Source: an uncultured Eubacteriales bacterium
GTDB lineage: Bacteria > Bacillota > Clostridia > Peptostreptococcales > Anaerovoracaceae
Length of the DNA stretch: 53,123 nucleotides
Assembly (NCBI GenBank): GCA_902778585.1
Contig: CACYYD010000014.1
Coordinates: 1 to 53,123 of the forward strand
Direction of reading: 5' to 3'
Below, piece by piece: positions 1 to 8,295 of this stretch. The translations under genes were made by a program, and so were the position numbers. The notes beneath the pieces are model-generated. The model was not told where the DNA came from and made no database searches. It saw only the letters and a list, made by a program, of their open reading frames with translations. The number at the start of each line of letters is the position of its first letter. Within the stretch, counting starts at the first letter, position 1.

Positions 1-4
1 CCAT
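1..4 (-). CDS. First bases of a divergent gene running off the left edge
   Basis: On the minus strand an AGGAG ribosome binding site (16-12) stands seven bases before an ATG at 4-2; a second ATG at 9-7 is too close to the site. Only the start codon lies in the window, so the product is unknown. The gene is divergent from the Crp/Fnr regulator and shares its upstream region, so it may be a target of that regulator. This is inferred from position only. Confidence 0.4.
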
Positions 5-113
5 TGCATTTCTCCTCATCTATATGGATTATCTTCCTTATCATCACAGCATCCTCCTTATTGCCTGTCTCTTGTTTATCCAATGTCAGTATAGTAAAGT
101 GTGTATTATAAGT

Positions 114-131
114 ATGTGGTTATAACCACAT
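114..131. promoter_or_regulatory. Perfect 18-bp palindrome, likely Crp/Fnr operator
   Basis: ATGTGGTTATAACCACAT reads the same on both strands with no spacer. It lies 24 bases before the start of the Crp/Fnr-family gene, between that gene and a divergent start, and just after an AT-rich TATTATAAG stretch that could be a -10 box. Crp/Fnr dimers bind symmetrical sites of this size, so autoregulation and control of the divergent gene is the natural reading. Binding itself is inferred. Confidence 0.6.
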
Positions 132-155
132 TTTACGAACTTTGCCGGAGGTTTT

Positions 156-827
156 ATGGATAAGGAAAAACTTAAGAAAACCGTCGTATTCCGCGGCATG
201 GAGGATGATGAGCTTGATGCTGCTCTGGCCGCGCTGGGTGCGGCAGAGAGAAAATATGCAAAGGATGAGGTGATCCTGCACGCGGGAAGCACGACTGATA
301 TGATGGGACTGGTTCTGGAAGGAAGTGTACGCATTGAAAGCAATGACATATGGGGCAACCGAACCATACTGAGTCATATTGCCCCGGGCCAGGTATTTGC
401 TGAGACATATGCGATCGTTGAAAATGCGGCCCTTCTTGTCGATGCTGTGGCTAACCGGGAGAGCAAAGTCCTGATGCTCGGAATAGGTTCAGCAGGCATC
501 TTAGGACACGATGCCTCCCTCTGGCGGCTAAAGCTGACAGCTAACATGCTGAGCATATCAATGCAAAAAAATCTGATGCTCTCAGGGAGGAGTTTTCACA
601 CCTCTCCGAAAAGCATCAGAGGAAGAGTCATGGCTTATCTGAGTTCAGTATCACTGCAGACCGGATCTGACGAATTCGATATCCCCTTTGACCGGCAGCA
701 GCTGGCCGACTATCTGAACGTAGAACGGACGGCTCTTTCCAAGGAGATCGGTAAAATGAAGCAGGACGGGATGCTGACCGCAAGAAAAAACCATTTCAGG
801 ATCTTAAAGAGCGAAACTTCGTTATAG
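156..827 (+). CDS. Crp/Fnr-family transcriptional regulator
   Basis: A 223-residue protein with the usual family layout. Residues about 15-120 form a cyclic-nucleotide-binding-like barrel, followed by a long dimerisation helix. The winged helix-turn-helix lies at about 165-215, with a recognition region around RQQLADYLNVERTALSKEI. It has no cysteine at all, so it cannot carry an Fnr-type iron-sulfur cluster; the effector is unknown. GGAGG precedes the ATG at good spacing. It is transcribed away from a divergent gene across a perfect palindrome, which suggests autoregulation. Proteins of this length in Clostridia often respond to nitrosative or redox stress, but nothing here proves that. Confidence 0.9.
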   Translation: MDKEKLKKTVVFRGMEDDELDAALAALGAAERKYAKDEVILHAGSTTDMMGLVLEGSVRIESNDIWGNRTILSHIAPGQVFAETYAIVENAALLVDAVANRESKVLMLGIGSAGILGHDASLWRLKLTANMLSISMQKNLMLSGRSFHTSPKSIRGRVMAYLSSVSLQTGSDEFDIPFDRQQLADYLNVERTALSKEIGKMKQDGMLTARKNHFRILKSETSL

Positions 828-859
828 ATTTGAATGAGTCGCCGGGTACGTCCCATGAC

Positions 860-1225
860 TCATTTTTCATCTATGTCTCCTACCTCTGCAGGTTCTGCAA
901 CTCCTATCTCAAGAACCCTGAACTGCTGGCCTCCGAGTATCTTCTTGCTGCGCGATCCGCACTTAGGGCACTTTCCTTCGTTGCGCATCACATTGTACAT
1001 AGCGCTGCACTCCTTGCAGAGTGCCTCACCCGGAACAGATATTATATTGAGCTCAGCCCCTTCAAATACAGGCTTGTTCTCTGTTGCAGTCTGTTCAGCC
1101 AGATCGCCGACCCAGAGGTCATTTATTATAGTTATCTCATCAATGCCATCACATACATAATAGTCGGCACAACCGAGAAGTGGGTCAAACGCGGCTGCGT
1201 TGACCCACCTGAGGATATCATCCGG
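860..1225 (-). pseudogene. HypA-like zinc-ribbon remnant without a start codon
   Basis: Reading the minus strand from 1225 to the TGA at 862-860 gives about 121 residues. The second half matches the HypA C-terminal pattern: a GAELNI strand, then CKEC and CPKCGS zinc knuckles, then an ILGGQQFRVLEIGV-like end. The first half fits HypA poorly, except for an IDEITI-like strand. The frame has no ATG, GTG or TTG start before an in-frame TAG at 1228-1226. Upstream of that stop the frame continues to an ATG near 1315, so a stop mutation or deletion may have broken a longer gene. A complete HypA is at 37315-37665. I call this a degraded copy; a frame error in the sequence is the alternative. Confidence 0.5.
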
Positions 1226-1328
1226 CTAACTTATGATGTAGGTGTTGGAGTTCAGCACACTCTCACCCGTATCCGCAGCTCTAAAGACTGACGTGTTAAC
1301 TTGATGGCTCTTCATGTCTTGCCGGTTC

Positions 1329-2420
1329 TTACAGATAGTAGTTCTCAGTGAAGCTCTCGAGTTCATACAGAAGATCTCCCGAGAACTCCAGGACTTTCTC
1401 TCCGCCCTTCTTCATGACAAAATCACCTGTCGCAGCGAATCTGCTGTACTTTGTGTTGACACCTTTTGCATCGAATACTGCTTTGAGCGGAGCAGGTGCA
1501 AGTGCGTAGTGATCCGTGTAGACGAATTCTTTGCCTGCTGTCAGCTTGTATTCAACCTCTGTGTCTCCCTTGGTGAAAATATACCTGGATACTGCCGGGT
1601 ATGTCCTGCCGCACTTATCGTGTACCATTGTCTCAGGAATCTCAACTCTGCAGGTCTCGGTATCGGTATTGTCGAATATCACATTGCCGTCTCTGTCCTC
1701 AATAAAGAAGATCGGGATGCGTCTGTAGTCGTTTGCCTCAGGAGCAACGCAGTCGAAGAGGACCAGCGTGTAATCATCGTTCTGCTGTCTTGCCCATACC
1801 CACTGGTTCCAGAAGAAGAACGTCTGGATGCTCGGCCACTGGTGATCATGATAGCCCGTACCCTTGACTGCATAATCTTTTCCGTCAACTGTGAGCGTTC
1901 CGCTGACATCACCTCTCGGAACAGCGCAGAGCCATGTGAAGAACTGGTCTGTAGTCTCATTCAGCACATAACCCGTCCCCGGTCTCCAGGCGCTGGATGT
2001 GCTCTTAAGGCAGACGTCGATCTTCGTGCCATCATCACCATTGATCACTATATGGTAGTTATCGAGATCTCCCTCAAATCTGTTATCTCCGATCCGCACA
2101 TCACATCTGTCCTTGCTTGCTGTCGCGTCATCACTTCCGAACATCATTGGATGATTCTTGACCGTTCCATCAGGCATCTGTATGTTGAAGTAAACGAACG
2201 GGTTATATCCCTGCCCGGATGACCCCATAAGAGGATGATACAGGGCAAAGTTCACCCCAATCTTGATACCGTCCTCCGTATCACAGTCAAAATACCACCA
2301 CTCAAGGCATCCCTTATTCCCTTTGTTACGCTCTCCTTCTTCCCATACTTCAACATGGTCCTTATTGATATTAGCCTCAGCATAGTCTTCAGGCCTGTTC
2401 ATTACTCTGATAGTTTCCAT
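1329..2420 (-). CDS. CrtC/AttH-type lipocalin-like protein
   Basis: A 363-residue protein with no signal peptide. It has the two marks of the hydroxyneurosporene synthase (CrtC)/AttH lipocalin-like family: LEWWYFD near residue 38 and a GTGYHDHQWP motif in the middle, in a fold of two calycin-like barrels. Family members in phototrophs hydrate carotenoids; most homologues in non-pigmented bacteria have no known substrate. The start is the ATG at 2420, with GGAGG six bases upstream; a longer reading frame begins nine codons earlier without such a site. The divergent TetR gene suggests induction by a small, perhaps hydrophobic, ligand. That link is inferred. Confidence 0.8.
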   Translation of the reverse strand: METIRVMNRPEDYAEANINKDHVEVWEEGERNKGNKGCLEWWYFDCDTEDGIKIGVNFALYHPLMGSSGQGYNPFVYFNIQMPDGTVKNHPMMFGSDDATASKDRCDVRIGDNRFEGDLDNYHIVINGDDGTKIDVCLKSTSSAWRPGTGYVLNETTDQFFTWLCAVPRGDVSGTLTVDGKDYAVKGTGYHDHQWPSIQTFFFWNQWVWARQQNDDYTLVLFDCVAPEANDYRRIPIFFIEDRDGNVIFDNTDTETCRVEIPETMVHDKCGRTYPAVSRYIFTKGDTEVEYKLTAGKEFVYTDHYALAPAPLKAVFDAKGVNTKYSRFAATGDFVMKKGGEKVLEFSGDLLYELESFTENYYL

Positions 2421-2452
2421 TTCTGACCTCCGAATTTTATTTGACATCAGTA

Positions 2453-2531
2453 AATTAATTGCTTACACTATCAATATATTCATTTTAAACAAAAAGAGAA
2501 GGCATGAACGCCTTCTCGGAATCAATTAATT
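2453..2531. promoter_or_regulatory. Divergent control region with inverted AATTAATTG arms
   Basis: Between the lipocalin-like gene and the TetR gene, AATTAATTG (2453-2461) is matched by its reverse complement CAATTAATT (2523-2531). A compact hairpin sits between them. Paired arms flanking both starts are typical of TetR operators that control a divergent pair. The actual operator is not proven. Confidence 0.35.
2496..2517 (-). terminator. Hairpin with T-run on the minus strand in the leader
   Basis: GAGAAGGC and GCCTTCTC pair perfectly around a six-base loop. On the minus strand the stem is followed by TTTTTG, so it has the form of an intrinsic terminator. It lies upstream of the minus-strand lipocalin-like gene rather than after a gene. 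It could block read-through from the TetR side, act as an attenuator, or be an operator in DNA form. Confidence 0.4.
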
Positions 2532-2556
2532 AACATTAGAAGGAAATCCGTCAATT

Positions 2557-3123
2557 ATGTCAGGAACAGACCTCCGTATACAGAAAACATATGCGGCGCT
2601 TACCCGCGCTTTTACTGATCTCCTCAAAGCGAAGAGTTTTGAACAGATCACAGTCAAAGAGCTCTGTGACGCGGCGATAGTAAGGACCGCAACTTTCTAT
2701 AATCACTTCTCAGATAAATATGAGTTCGCAGACTTTGTCATACGCGATACTCTGCAGCGCTACCACAGAAGCGATGAAGACCTCAGCAGCCTTTCTGGTC
2801 AGGCATACTATGAGAAGCTTATTTCAGATGCTCTAACACTACTTGAAAACAACACGGACCTTCTTTGCTCACTTGCCTCTGACTCCATGTTGTGGTCCAT
2901 ATCCGAAGTGATACGAAGCAGTATGCACGACGAGCTGCTCGTGCATCTGATCGATGACAGATCCGCCGGACATGATCTTGCTGCAGAGCCGGAACTGCTG
3001 ACGGAATTAATAATCGGAGGACTGGAGCAGACTGTCAGGTGGTGGTTTACTGCTCCGAATCCGATACCTGCTGCTACATTGAAGGAACAAATGCTAAGCA
3101 GCGTCCTTCGTCTGATTTCCTGA
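2557..3123 (+). CDS. TetR/AcrR-family transcriptional regulator
   Basis: A 188-residue regulator. Residues about 8-55 form the TetR DNA-binding domain, with the ITVKELCDAA...ATFYNHFSDK pattern of helices 2-4. The rest is a helical ligand-binding and dimerisation domain of the DhaS-like (TetR_C_8) kind. AGAAGGA precedes the ATG. It is divergent from the lipocalin-like gene, which is its most likely target. The ligand is unknown. Confidence 0.9.
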   Translation: MSGTDLRIQKTYAALTRAFTDLLKAKSFEQITVKELCDAAIVRTATFYNHFSDKYEFADFVIRDTLQRYHRSDEDLSSLSGQAYYEKLISDALTLLENNTDLLCSLASDSMLWSISEVIRSSMHDELLVHLIDDRSAGHDLAAEPELLTELIIGGLEQTVRWWFTAPNPIPAATLKEQMLSSVLRLIS

Positions 3124-3155
3124 AAAGTGCAGCTACGTACCGTAAGTTTTTGACG

Positions 3156-3218
3156 ACAATAGCGCGCTTTGTTCCGACGCCTGAATGCGTCGTTCCCACC
3201 CTTGTATGAATCGTTCCG
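3156..3218. repeat. Three degenerate 21-base units ending in GTTCC
   Basis: The gap after the TetR gene holds three units of 21 bases (3156-3176, 3177-3197, 3198-3218), each ending in GTTCCG or GTTCCC. On the minus strand they read as GGAAC-headed units. The spacing equals two DNA turns, but neither neighbouring gene starts here, so a protein-binding role is unsupported. It may be a small dispersed element. Confidence 0.35.
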
Positions 3219-3306
3219 CATTTTGGACATTTTTTGTAAATCGCTAAAGCGCTTAATTTCACTGCATTCCAGTGATTTCAGGGTTCAACCGGGCGCACCA
3301 CAGCAA

Positions 3307-3331
3307 AACAGACACCCTGGCGGTGTCTGTT
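3307..3331. terminator. Bidirectional terminator
   Basis: AACAGACACC pairs with GGTGTCTGTT across a five-base loop, giving a ten-pair stem with TTTTAT after it on the plus strand and TTTTG on the minus strand. It serves the convergent TetR gene and the DUF2207 gene. Confidence 0.85.
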
Positions 3332-3367
3332 TTATACATGCTTCTTGTTTGGGTGATCACGCGGCAT

Positions 3368-5311
3368 TTACCAGGCGCCGCCTCCGCCGCCTCCGCCGCC
3401 TCCGCCGGAGTATCCGCCACCGGAGAATCCGCCGCCGCTCCAGCTGCTTCCGCCGGATGATCCTTCGGACGAACCTCCGTGACCGGTAATATGACCCGAC
3501 GAATGAGGTATCTGGATATTGTTGCTGACGCTGGCATTGCAGTCGCTCATCATCCTGCCCATCATGTAGGCATCAAAGCTGTCACTGCTGTTTTTACTGC
3601 TGGTCACGATCCATTCAGGCTGAACTATTTCAATATCTTCGAATTTCTTTATCCAATTGTTTGTCAGGCCGAATACGTATGCATACGGAACGATGTGATA
3701 GAAGTATTCCGGGTCTTCTTCGACGAGCTCGTTAAGTTTATCGAGTTCCGCCGTCCTTATAAAGTCTCTGAAGCCTAATATCTTCCCCATTATTTCATTA
3801 TATTTCGGCGTTCTCGCGTAAGAGATAACAGCAAGGAACATCGTCACGCCGGTCCCTGCTATGACCAGTATGATCATGAGCATCGCCTTTGAATCGCTTA
3901 TGCTGTCGAGCATTTCGGACAACGCGAGAGTAGGCGTGATTCCCAGGAGAGCAAACAGCATTCCCAGGAAGAACATGACCGATGTTTTGAGCTTGCTTGC
4001 TCTGCGCACACAGTCGGCCGCATAGCAAAGCGTTACCGCAGCTGACACGATGAATATCGTACCCCACAAAAGTCCAAAGAGCCCTGCGCTTGATCCGTTT
4101 TTCAGCTCCCATATCGAAAAGGCAAGAACCGGCATTGCGCTGGCCGCAACTGCGAGCCACCTCGCAGCCCAGGAACTCTTTGAATAAAACGTCCCTGTTT
4201 TTATTCCGTCAGGAATCTGCGCCTTTGCCATCCGGTATCTCGTGCCGAAGTAAGATCCCAGCGAGCTGGTATAGGCACGGCTTTTATCTCTGTCGGCGAA
4301 AAGCCCGTCATATATAGTCTTTACATACTCAGGCTCACCGGCTCCCGGTTTTTTAAGACCTATGAGCAGTAAATCCTTTCTGCTGTCCTGCTGTTCTATC
4401 CTTATGTACCCTTTATCCGCGAGATAAACTATCGTTGAAACTATATCCCTCTTGTCGACATTCTCGTCGTACAGATAGCCTACCTCTCCCGGTGTCAGTC
4501 CATCCGGCGGATAGAATTCGAGAGTCTTCACAAGCTTTGGATCTCTTCCGTATAAGAACCACAGTATCAGTGCGCCAAGCGGTCCTGCAAGAAACAGAAG
4601 CCAGAACATCGGTGAGACAGCGCCATACTCCGCCTCGTCTACCCAGTAGCCTTCCGGAAGTTCAAGTATGACCGTCACGCCGTGATACGCCGGCAGGTCA
4701 TCCGCGTCTATCCGGATAGTTTTACCGTCATCAGAGACGGTCAGTTTTACGTTGTCCGTATTTCCCGTATCTCCATATCCCCCGGAATATATCTGCACTT
4801 TGCTGAGATCTGCTTCCTTTGGCAGGGCTATCACGGCTGAAGCATGATCTATCTGAGTTTCCCAGCCCGTCGGGATAACATTCAATGCAAGTCTGTCAAG
4901 AGAATCATCCTCATCGTCATAGAACGCCATTCTGTAAGCGACATTATATGTCTGAGGACCGGTCAGAGAGATATCTCCGTCTCCGATCTTTATCACTTTG
5001 TTTCCGTTCTGAGTGCTGACGTCATATTTATATCCGGGAACATCGATTCGGGAGACATGTATGCCGTTCAGAGGTATGTATCTGACAATACCGTGATGTG
5101 GAGATAAGTAATCCACATCTATCGTTTCGTTTACATCAAACGAATTGTCCTCTGAAGCGCTTATGTCCACATTGAAGGACGCAGTCCGGTATGAGTCATC
5201 TGCATACACGATAAAGAATGCCCGCTGACACGCAAGCACGAGCAATAAGAGCACTGCGGCAGCAGCCGCTTTTCCCAATATGGCGTATGATTTCCCGGCA
5301 AGTTTCTTCAC
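3368..5311 (-). CDS. DUF2207 membrane protein with Gly-rich tail
   Basis: A 647-residue protein with the DUF2207 layout. There is an N-terminal membrane or signal segment (about 12-35) and an extracytoplasmic beta-rich domain (about 40-225, with NETIDVDYLSPHHGIVRYIP). A transmembrane helix follows near 232-252, then a cytoplasmic segment, four further helices (about 375-500), and a tail of SGGG repeats that ends in a run of glycines and AW. The tail comes from a (GCCTCC)n-like run at 3374-3402. Function is unknown. The start is GTG at 5311, behind AAGGGAAAGGA. The gene stands alone, ending at a bidirectional terminator. Confidence 0.9.
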   Translation of the reverse strand: MKKLAGKSYAILGKAAAAAVLLLLVLACQRAFFIVYADDSYRTASFNVDISASEDNSFDVNETIDVDYLSPHHGIVRYIPLNGIHVSRIDVPGYKYDVSTQNGNKVIKIGDGDISLTGPQTYNVAYRMAFYDDEDDSLDRLALNVIPTGWETQIDHASAVIALPKEADLSKVQIYSGGYGDTGNTDNVKLTVSDDGKTIRIDADDLPAYHGVTVILELPEGYWVDEAEYGAVSPMFWLLFLAGPLGALILWFLYGRDPKLVKTLEFYPPDGLTPGEVGYLYDENVDKRDIVSTIVYLADKGYIRIEQQDSRKDLLLIGLKKPGAGEPEYVKTIYDGLFADRDKSRAYTSSLGSYFGTRYRMAKAQIPDGIKTGTFYSKSSWAARWLAVAASAMPVLAFSIWELKNGSSAGLFGLLWGTIFIVSAAVTLCYAADCVRRASKLKTSVMFFLGMLFALLGITPTLALSEMLDSISDSKAMLMIILVIAGTGVTMFLAVISYARTPKYNEIMGKILGFRDFIRTAELDKLNELVEEDPEYFYHIVPYAYVFGLTNNWIKKFEDIEIVQPEWIVTSSKNSSDSFDAYMMGRMMSDCNASVSNNIQIPHSSGHITGHGGSSEGSSGGSSWSGGGFSGGGYSGGGGGGGGGGAW

Positions 5312-5464
5312 GGTCCTTTCCCTTCTGCACCTCAGCGCCGATCCACTTTCTGAAAAAAAGCCCGTCTTTTAATTAGTATAACTCAAAACTCATTTTCCGA
5401 AGAAGTGCTGCGATACATTGATGTATAATAGGCGTTATAAAAGAGTACATGGGGGCTATCGGGA

Positions 5465-5560
5465 TTGAAATACATTATAGGGGCTTTGATAATAGGATAT
5501 TTTGTCTTTCTGCTGATTGGCATACGCATGGGCAACAAGCCTGCCGATGTAGTCCGCTAA
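5465..5560 (+). CDS. Possible small single-helix membrane protein
   Basis: A 31-residue reading frame starts with TTG at 5465, with GGGGGC about ten bases upstream, and a TATAAT box at 5424-5429. The peptide is a hydrophobic helix (YIIGALIIGYFVFLLIGIR) with a short polar end, MGNKPADVV-R. It ends three bases into the 3' end of tenA on the other strand. The composition is that of real small membrane proteins, but a TTG start and short length leave chance possible. Confidence 0.35.
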   Translation: MKYIIGALIIGYFVFLLIGIRMGNKPADVVR

Positions 5561-6216
5561 GGCTGCGTATACAGTTCGTCCCACAATCTGTTTTCAAATT
5601 CTGCGCATCTGAGGAATATCCCTTTGAGCATTGCCGCAGTGTCAGGGCTTATGCCCTCCGTTTCGCGGTCAAGGACGTCTATCCACATCTGATTTGCGTC
5701 AAGATACTCCCTGCGGCTGTAAGCATCGAACCAGAACTTATACCGGGACTTTTCGATTTTATCCGCATACTTACGGACAACCTTTTCGCCTATGTATGCG
5801 TACAGCCATGAGCATTGCAGGAGAGCTGTCAGACCGGCTGTCACTCCGTGCCTGAGCACCTGCTCCTGCATATATCCCAGATATTCCGGGGTCACAGGCA
5901 GCCTGACAGCGCGGCCGATCTCTTCATCGCTTACTCCGAGCTGCTTCATATGCGGGACATGGACACGGTACGTCTCGTTCTCCGTCTCCGCGATCACTGC
6001 ATCCATGAAAGCTCTGAGCTCAGCATCTTCAGTCCGGCTCTGTATCAGTCGGAGTGTATCGATATAGTCGATCAGGTAAAGATAATCCTGGATCATATAA
6101 CGGCGGAAAAGCCCCTCATCGAGGGACCCTTCCGCCATTTCTTTTACAAAAGCTTTTTCTGCTGCTTCACCCCACAGATTCTGTGCGGCCTCATACAGCA
6201 TATCAGAGATTTTCAT
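5557..6216 (-). CDS. tenA: Thiaminase II / aminopyrimidine aminohydrolase TenA
   Basis: A 219-residue all-helical TenA protein. It hydrolyses thiamine breakdown products such as aminomethyl-HMP to hydroxymethylpyrimidine (HMP) for reuse in thiamine synthesis. The catalytic cysteine in LLQCSWLYAY falls at residue 135, and Asp44 lies in IQDYLYL; both match the positions known for the Bacillus enzyme. An acidic pair (EFE, 206-208) supplies the C-terminal glutamate. The ATG at 6216 overlaps the stop of cytX (ATGA), so it is last in the thiamine salvage cluster. A reading frame extends 15 codons upstream, but the ATGA coupling favours this start. Confidence 0.93.
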   Translation of the reverse strand: MKISDMLYEAAQNLWGEAAEKAFVKEMAEGSLDEGLFRRYMIQDYLYLIDYIDTLRLIQSRTEDAELRAFMDAVIAETENETYRVHVPHMKQLGVSDEEIGRAVRLPVTPEYLGYMQEQVLRHGVTAGLTALLQCSWLYAYIGEKVVRKYADKIEKSRYKFWFDAYSRREYLDANQMWIDVLDRETEGISPDTAAMLKGIFLRCAEFENRLWDELYTQP

Positions 6217-7391
6217 TGTTTTGATCCTATAGCCTTCTCTGCCATCCCGACCACTACACAAATAATTATAGTCGCGGCTATATCCACAAGAGTACTGCCG
6301 ATCGGAAGATCTACCGTCATCATCTTTCTGTAAAGAAGGAATCCCACGAACCAGATGATAAGGTTCTTCACGCAGACGACCTCCCCGTTATGACTGCTCC
6401 TGAGGATGAAGAAGTCCGCTATCATGACAGCGATCATCGGAGCAAACACCGATCCTATGAGATACAGAAAATCTGTAAAGTCGTCCATCGGGAATACTAT
6501 AGCAGCTGCTGTTCCTATAGCGGCTGCAGCTATAGCTACCTTCCGTCCGTCTATCTTCTCCGAAAACAGTTCACTGGAGATACCGGCTGAATAAGCATCG
6601 AGGAATGTAGTCGTTACAGTGGATAAAACGATGATTATCAGACCTGCTATCCCAAGACCCGCAGTCAGCATTATCTCCGCGATATCCGAAGTGCCCGCCA
6701 GCAAAGCGGAGCCCAGTCCGATTATGTACATCCAGCAGCTGACAACACCATATACAACTGCCGACCATGCTGACGCAGCGGCAGGCTTCTCAGCCTCTCT
6801 GGTGTAGTCGCTTATGAGCGGGAGCCACGACAGCGGCATGGCCACATTGAGCTCGATAGCCGCTCCGAACGACAGGCCTCCCTCCGCGGCAGCTGACAGA
6901 CCGCCCCTGCGGAATATGAGGAACGAGAGCACGACAGTAAGTATGAACAATGCGCTCATCGCTATGATGTTCACTTTGCCGAGACTCTTGATGCCTATGA
7001 TGAGCCAAACTATGATCAGTCCGCCTATGACTACTGCCCAGATCCAATGACCGCATGGCAATGCTCCGTTTGCGGCAAGCGCTCCGTCATATATCATGAT
7101 CGCGGTCCAGCCGACGAGCTGAAGTACATTCAGCATTGCGAAAAGGAACGCTCCCTTGCCGCCAAAGCTGAGCGTAACAGTCTCCATTGCGCTCATCCGT
7201 TTTTTGCCGCCCATATATCCTGCAAGGAACAGCAGGAAGCAGCCTATGACATGACCAATGATTATCGACAGCAGTCCCTGCGAGAAGCCAAGCGGCGCCA
7301 GGAAGGTCCCTGTCATTATTTCGGCCAGACTAACACCCGCGCCAAACCATATCAGCGCATTTTCAAAGACCGAAGTCCCTTTACCGTTCAT
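6213..7391 (-). CDS. cytX: NCS1-family hydroxymethylpyrimidine transporter CytX
   Basis: A 392-residue integral membrane protein with about ten to twelve helices and the NCS1 (cytosine/purine permease) pattern, including GYMGGKKRMSAMET after helix 2. CytX proteins import HMP or related pyrimidine precursors and are typically under TPP-riboswitch control. The start chosen is ATG at 7391, seven bases after GGGAGG; a GTG two codons earlier is too near that site. It begins two bases beyond the thiD stop and overlaps tenA, so the three are one unit. Substrate is inferred from context and family. Confidence 0.88.
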   Translation of the reverse strand: MNGKGTSVFENALIWFGAGVSLAEIMTGTFLAPLGFSQGLLSIIIGHVIGCFLLFLAGYMGGKKRMSAMETVTLSFGGKGAFLFAMLNVLQLVGWTAIMIYDGALAANGALPCGHWIWAVVIGGLIIVWLIIGIKSLGKVNIIAMSALFILTVVLSFLIFRRGGLSAAAEGGLSFGAAIELNVAMPLSWLPLISDYTREAEKPAAASAWSAVVYGVVSCWMYIIGLGSALLAGTSDIAEIMLTAGLGIAGLIIIVLSTVTTTFLDAYSAGISSELFSEKIDGRKVAIAAAAIGTAAAIVFPMDDFTDFLYLIGSVFAPMIAVMIADFFILRSSHNGEVVCVKNLIIWFVGFLLYRKMMTVDLPIGSTLVDIAATIIICVVVGMAEKAIGSKQ

Positions 7392-7393
7392 GA

Positions 7394-8203
7394 TCACGCC
7401 TCCCTTCTGAACTCTTCAGGAAGAGCATAATTATGCATCAGCGGACCCGATCCCTTACCGAGATCCAGCATCGCTCCCAGAGCACCGGAAAGATATTCCT
7501 TGGCGCGTCTGACAGAGTCCTCAAGGCTGTATCCCTTTGCAAGGTTGGAAGCGATAGCACTCGAAAGAGTGCATCCTGTTCCGTGTGTATTCGGATTGTC
7601 TATTCTCCTGCCCGTGAACCAAACAGTTTCCTCACTCTCAGCGCTGAAAAGGACATCGTTTGCATCATTGATGCTGTGTCCGCCCTTTACAAGAGCAGCG
7701 CATCCGTAGCGTTCGAAGAGCAGCTTTGCGGCCCTTTCCATGTCAGCCTCATCCCTGATAGTCATATCAGCAAGGATCTCCGCCTCCGGAATATTAGGTG
7801 TGATGACTGACGCAAGCGGAAGCAGTCTGGACTTAAGAGTGTCTATCGCAGTTTCCTCTATCAGGCGGGCTCCGCTTGTAGCCACCATTACCGGGTCGAC
7901 CACGATATTGACTGCTTTGTATTCTGTAAGGCAGTCAGCGATGACTCCGATCAATTCGGACGAGGAGACCATTCCTATCTTGACTGCGTCAGGATAAATG
8001 TCCTCAAACACTGCATCAAGCTGTTTCCTCAGAAACTCCGGTGATGCTTCAAGTATGCCTGTCACGCCGGTGGTATTCTGCGCGGTGAGTGCCGTGATAG
8101 CGCTCATGGCGTATACCCCATTCATTGTCATCGTTTTGATGTCTGCCTGAATACCGGCGCCTCCGCTGGAATCCGACCCAGCGATCGTCAATGCTTTTCT
8201 CAT
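7394..8203 (-). CDS. thiD: Hydroxymethylpyrimidine/phosphomethylpyrimidine kinase ThiD
   Basis: A 269-residue ribokinase-like enzyme that phosphorylates HMP twice to HMP pyrophosphate. The N-terminal AGSDSSGGAGIQADIKT and C-terminal NTHGTGCTLSSAIASN anion-hole motif are typical. AAAGGAG precedes the ATG by five bases. It follows the HAD gene after 92 bases with no clear terminator and is coupled to cytX and tenA downstream. Confidence 0.95.
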   Translation of the reverse strand: MRKALTIAGSDSSGGAGIQADIKTMTMNGVYAMSAITALTAQNTTGVTGILEASPEFLRKQLDAVFEDIYPDAVKIGMVSSSELIGVIADCLTEYKAVNIVVDPVMVATSGARLIEETAIDTLKSRLLPLASVITPNIPEAEILADMTIRDEADMERAAKLLFERYGCAALVKGGHSINDANDVLFSAESEETVWFTGRRIDNPNTHGTGCTLSSAIASNLAKGYSLEDSVRRAKEYLSGALGAMLDLGKGSGPLMHNYALPEEFRREA

Positions 8204-8295
8204 CTTTGCTCCTTTCTGCTGAAAGCATTCACTTTTGTATAGCGATATCAGGTGGTGCCCCCAAGATACCGCTTTATTGACTTGTAATTATTTGC

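Noticed and set aside
1314..2222. A 302-residue plus-strand frame opposite the lipocalin-like gene
   Set aside because: Cys- and Val-rich shadow with no family mark; the opposite strand carries EWWYFD and a good ribosome binding site.
3074..3262. A 62-residue minus-strand frame with CPKCGT
   Set aside because: No ribosome binding site, it overlaps the end of the TetR gene, and the apparent pattern follows from the 21-base repeats.
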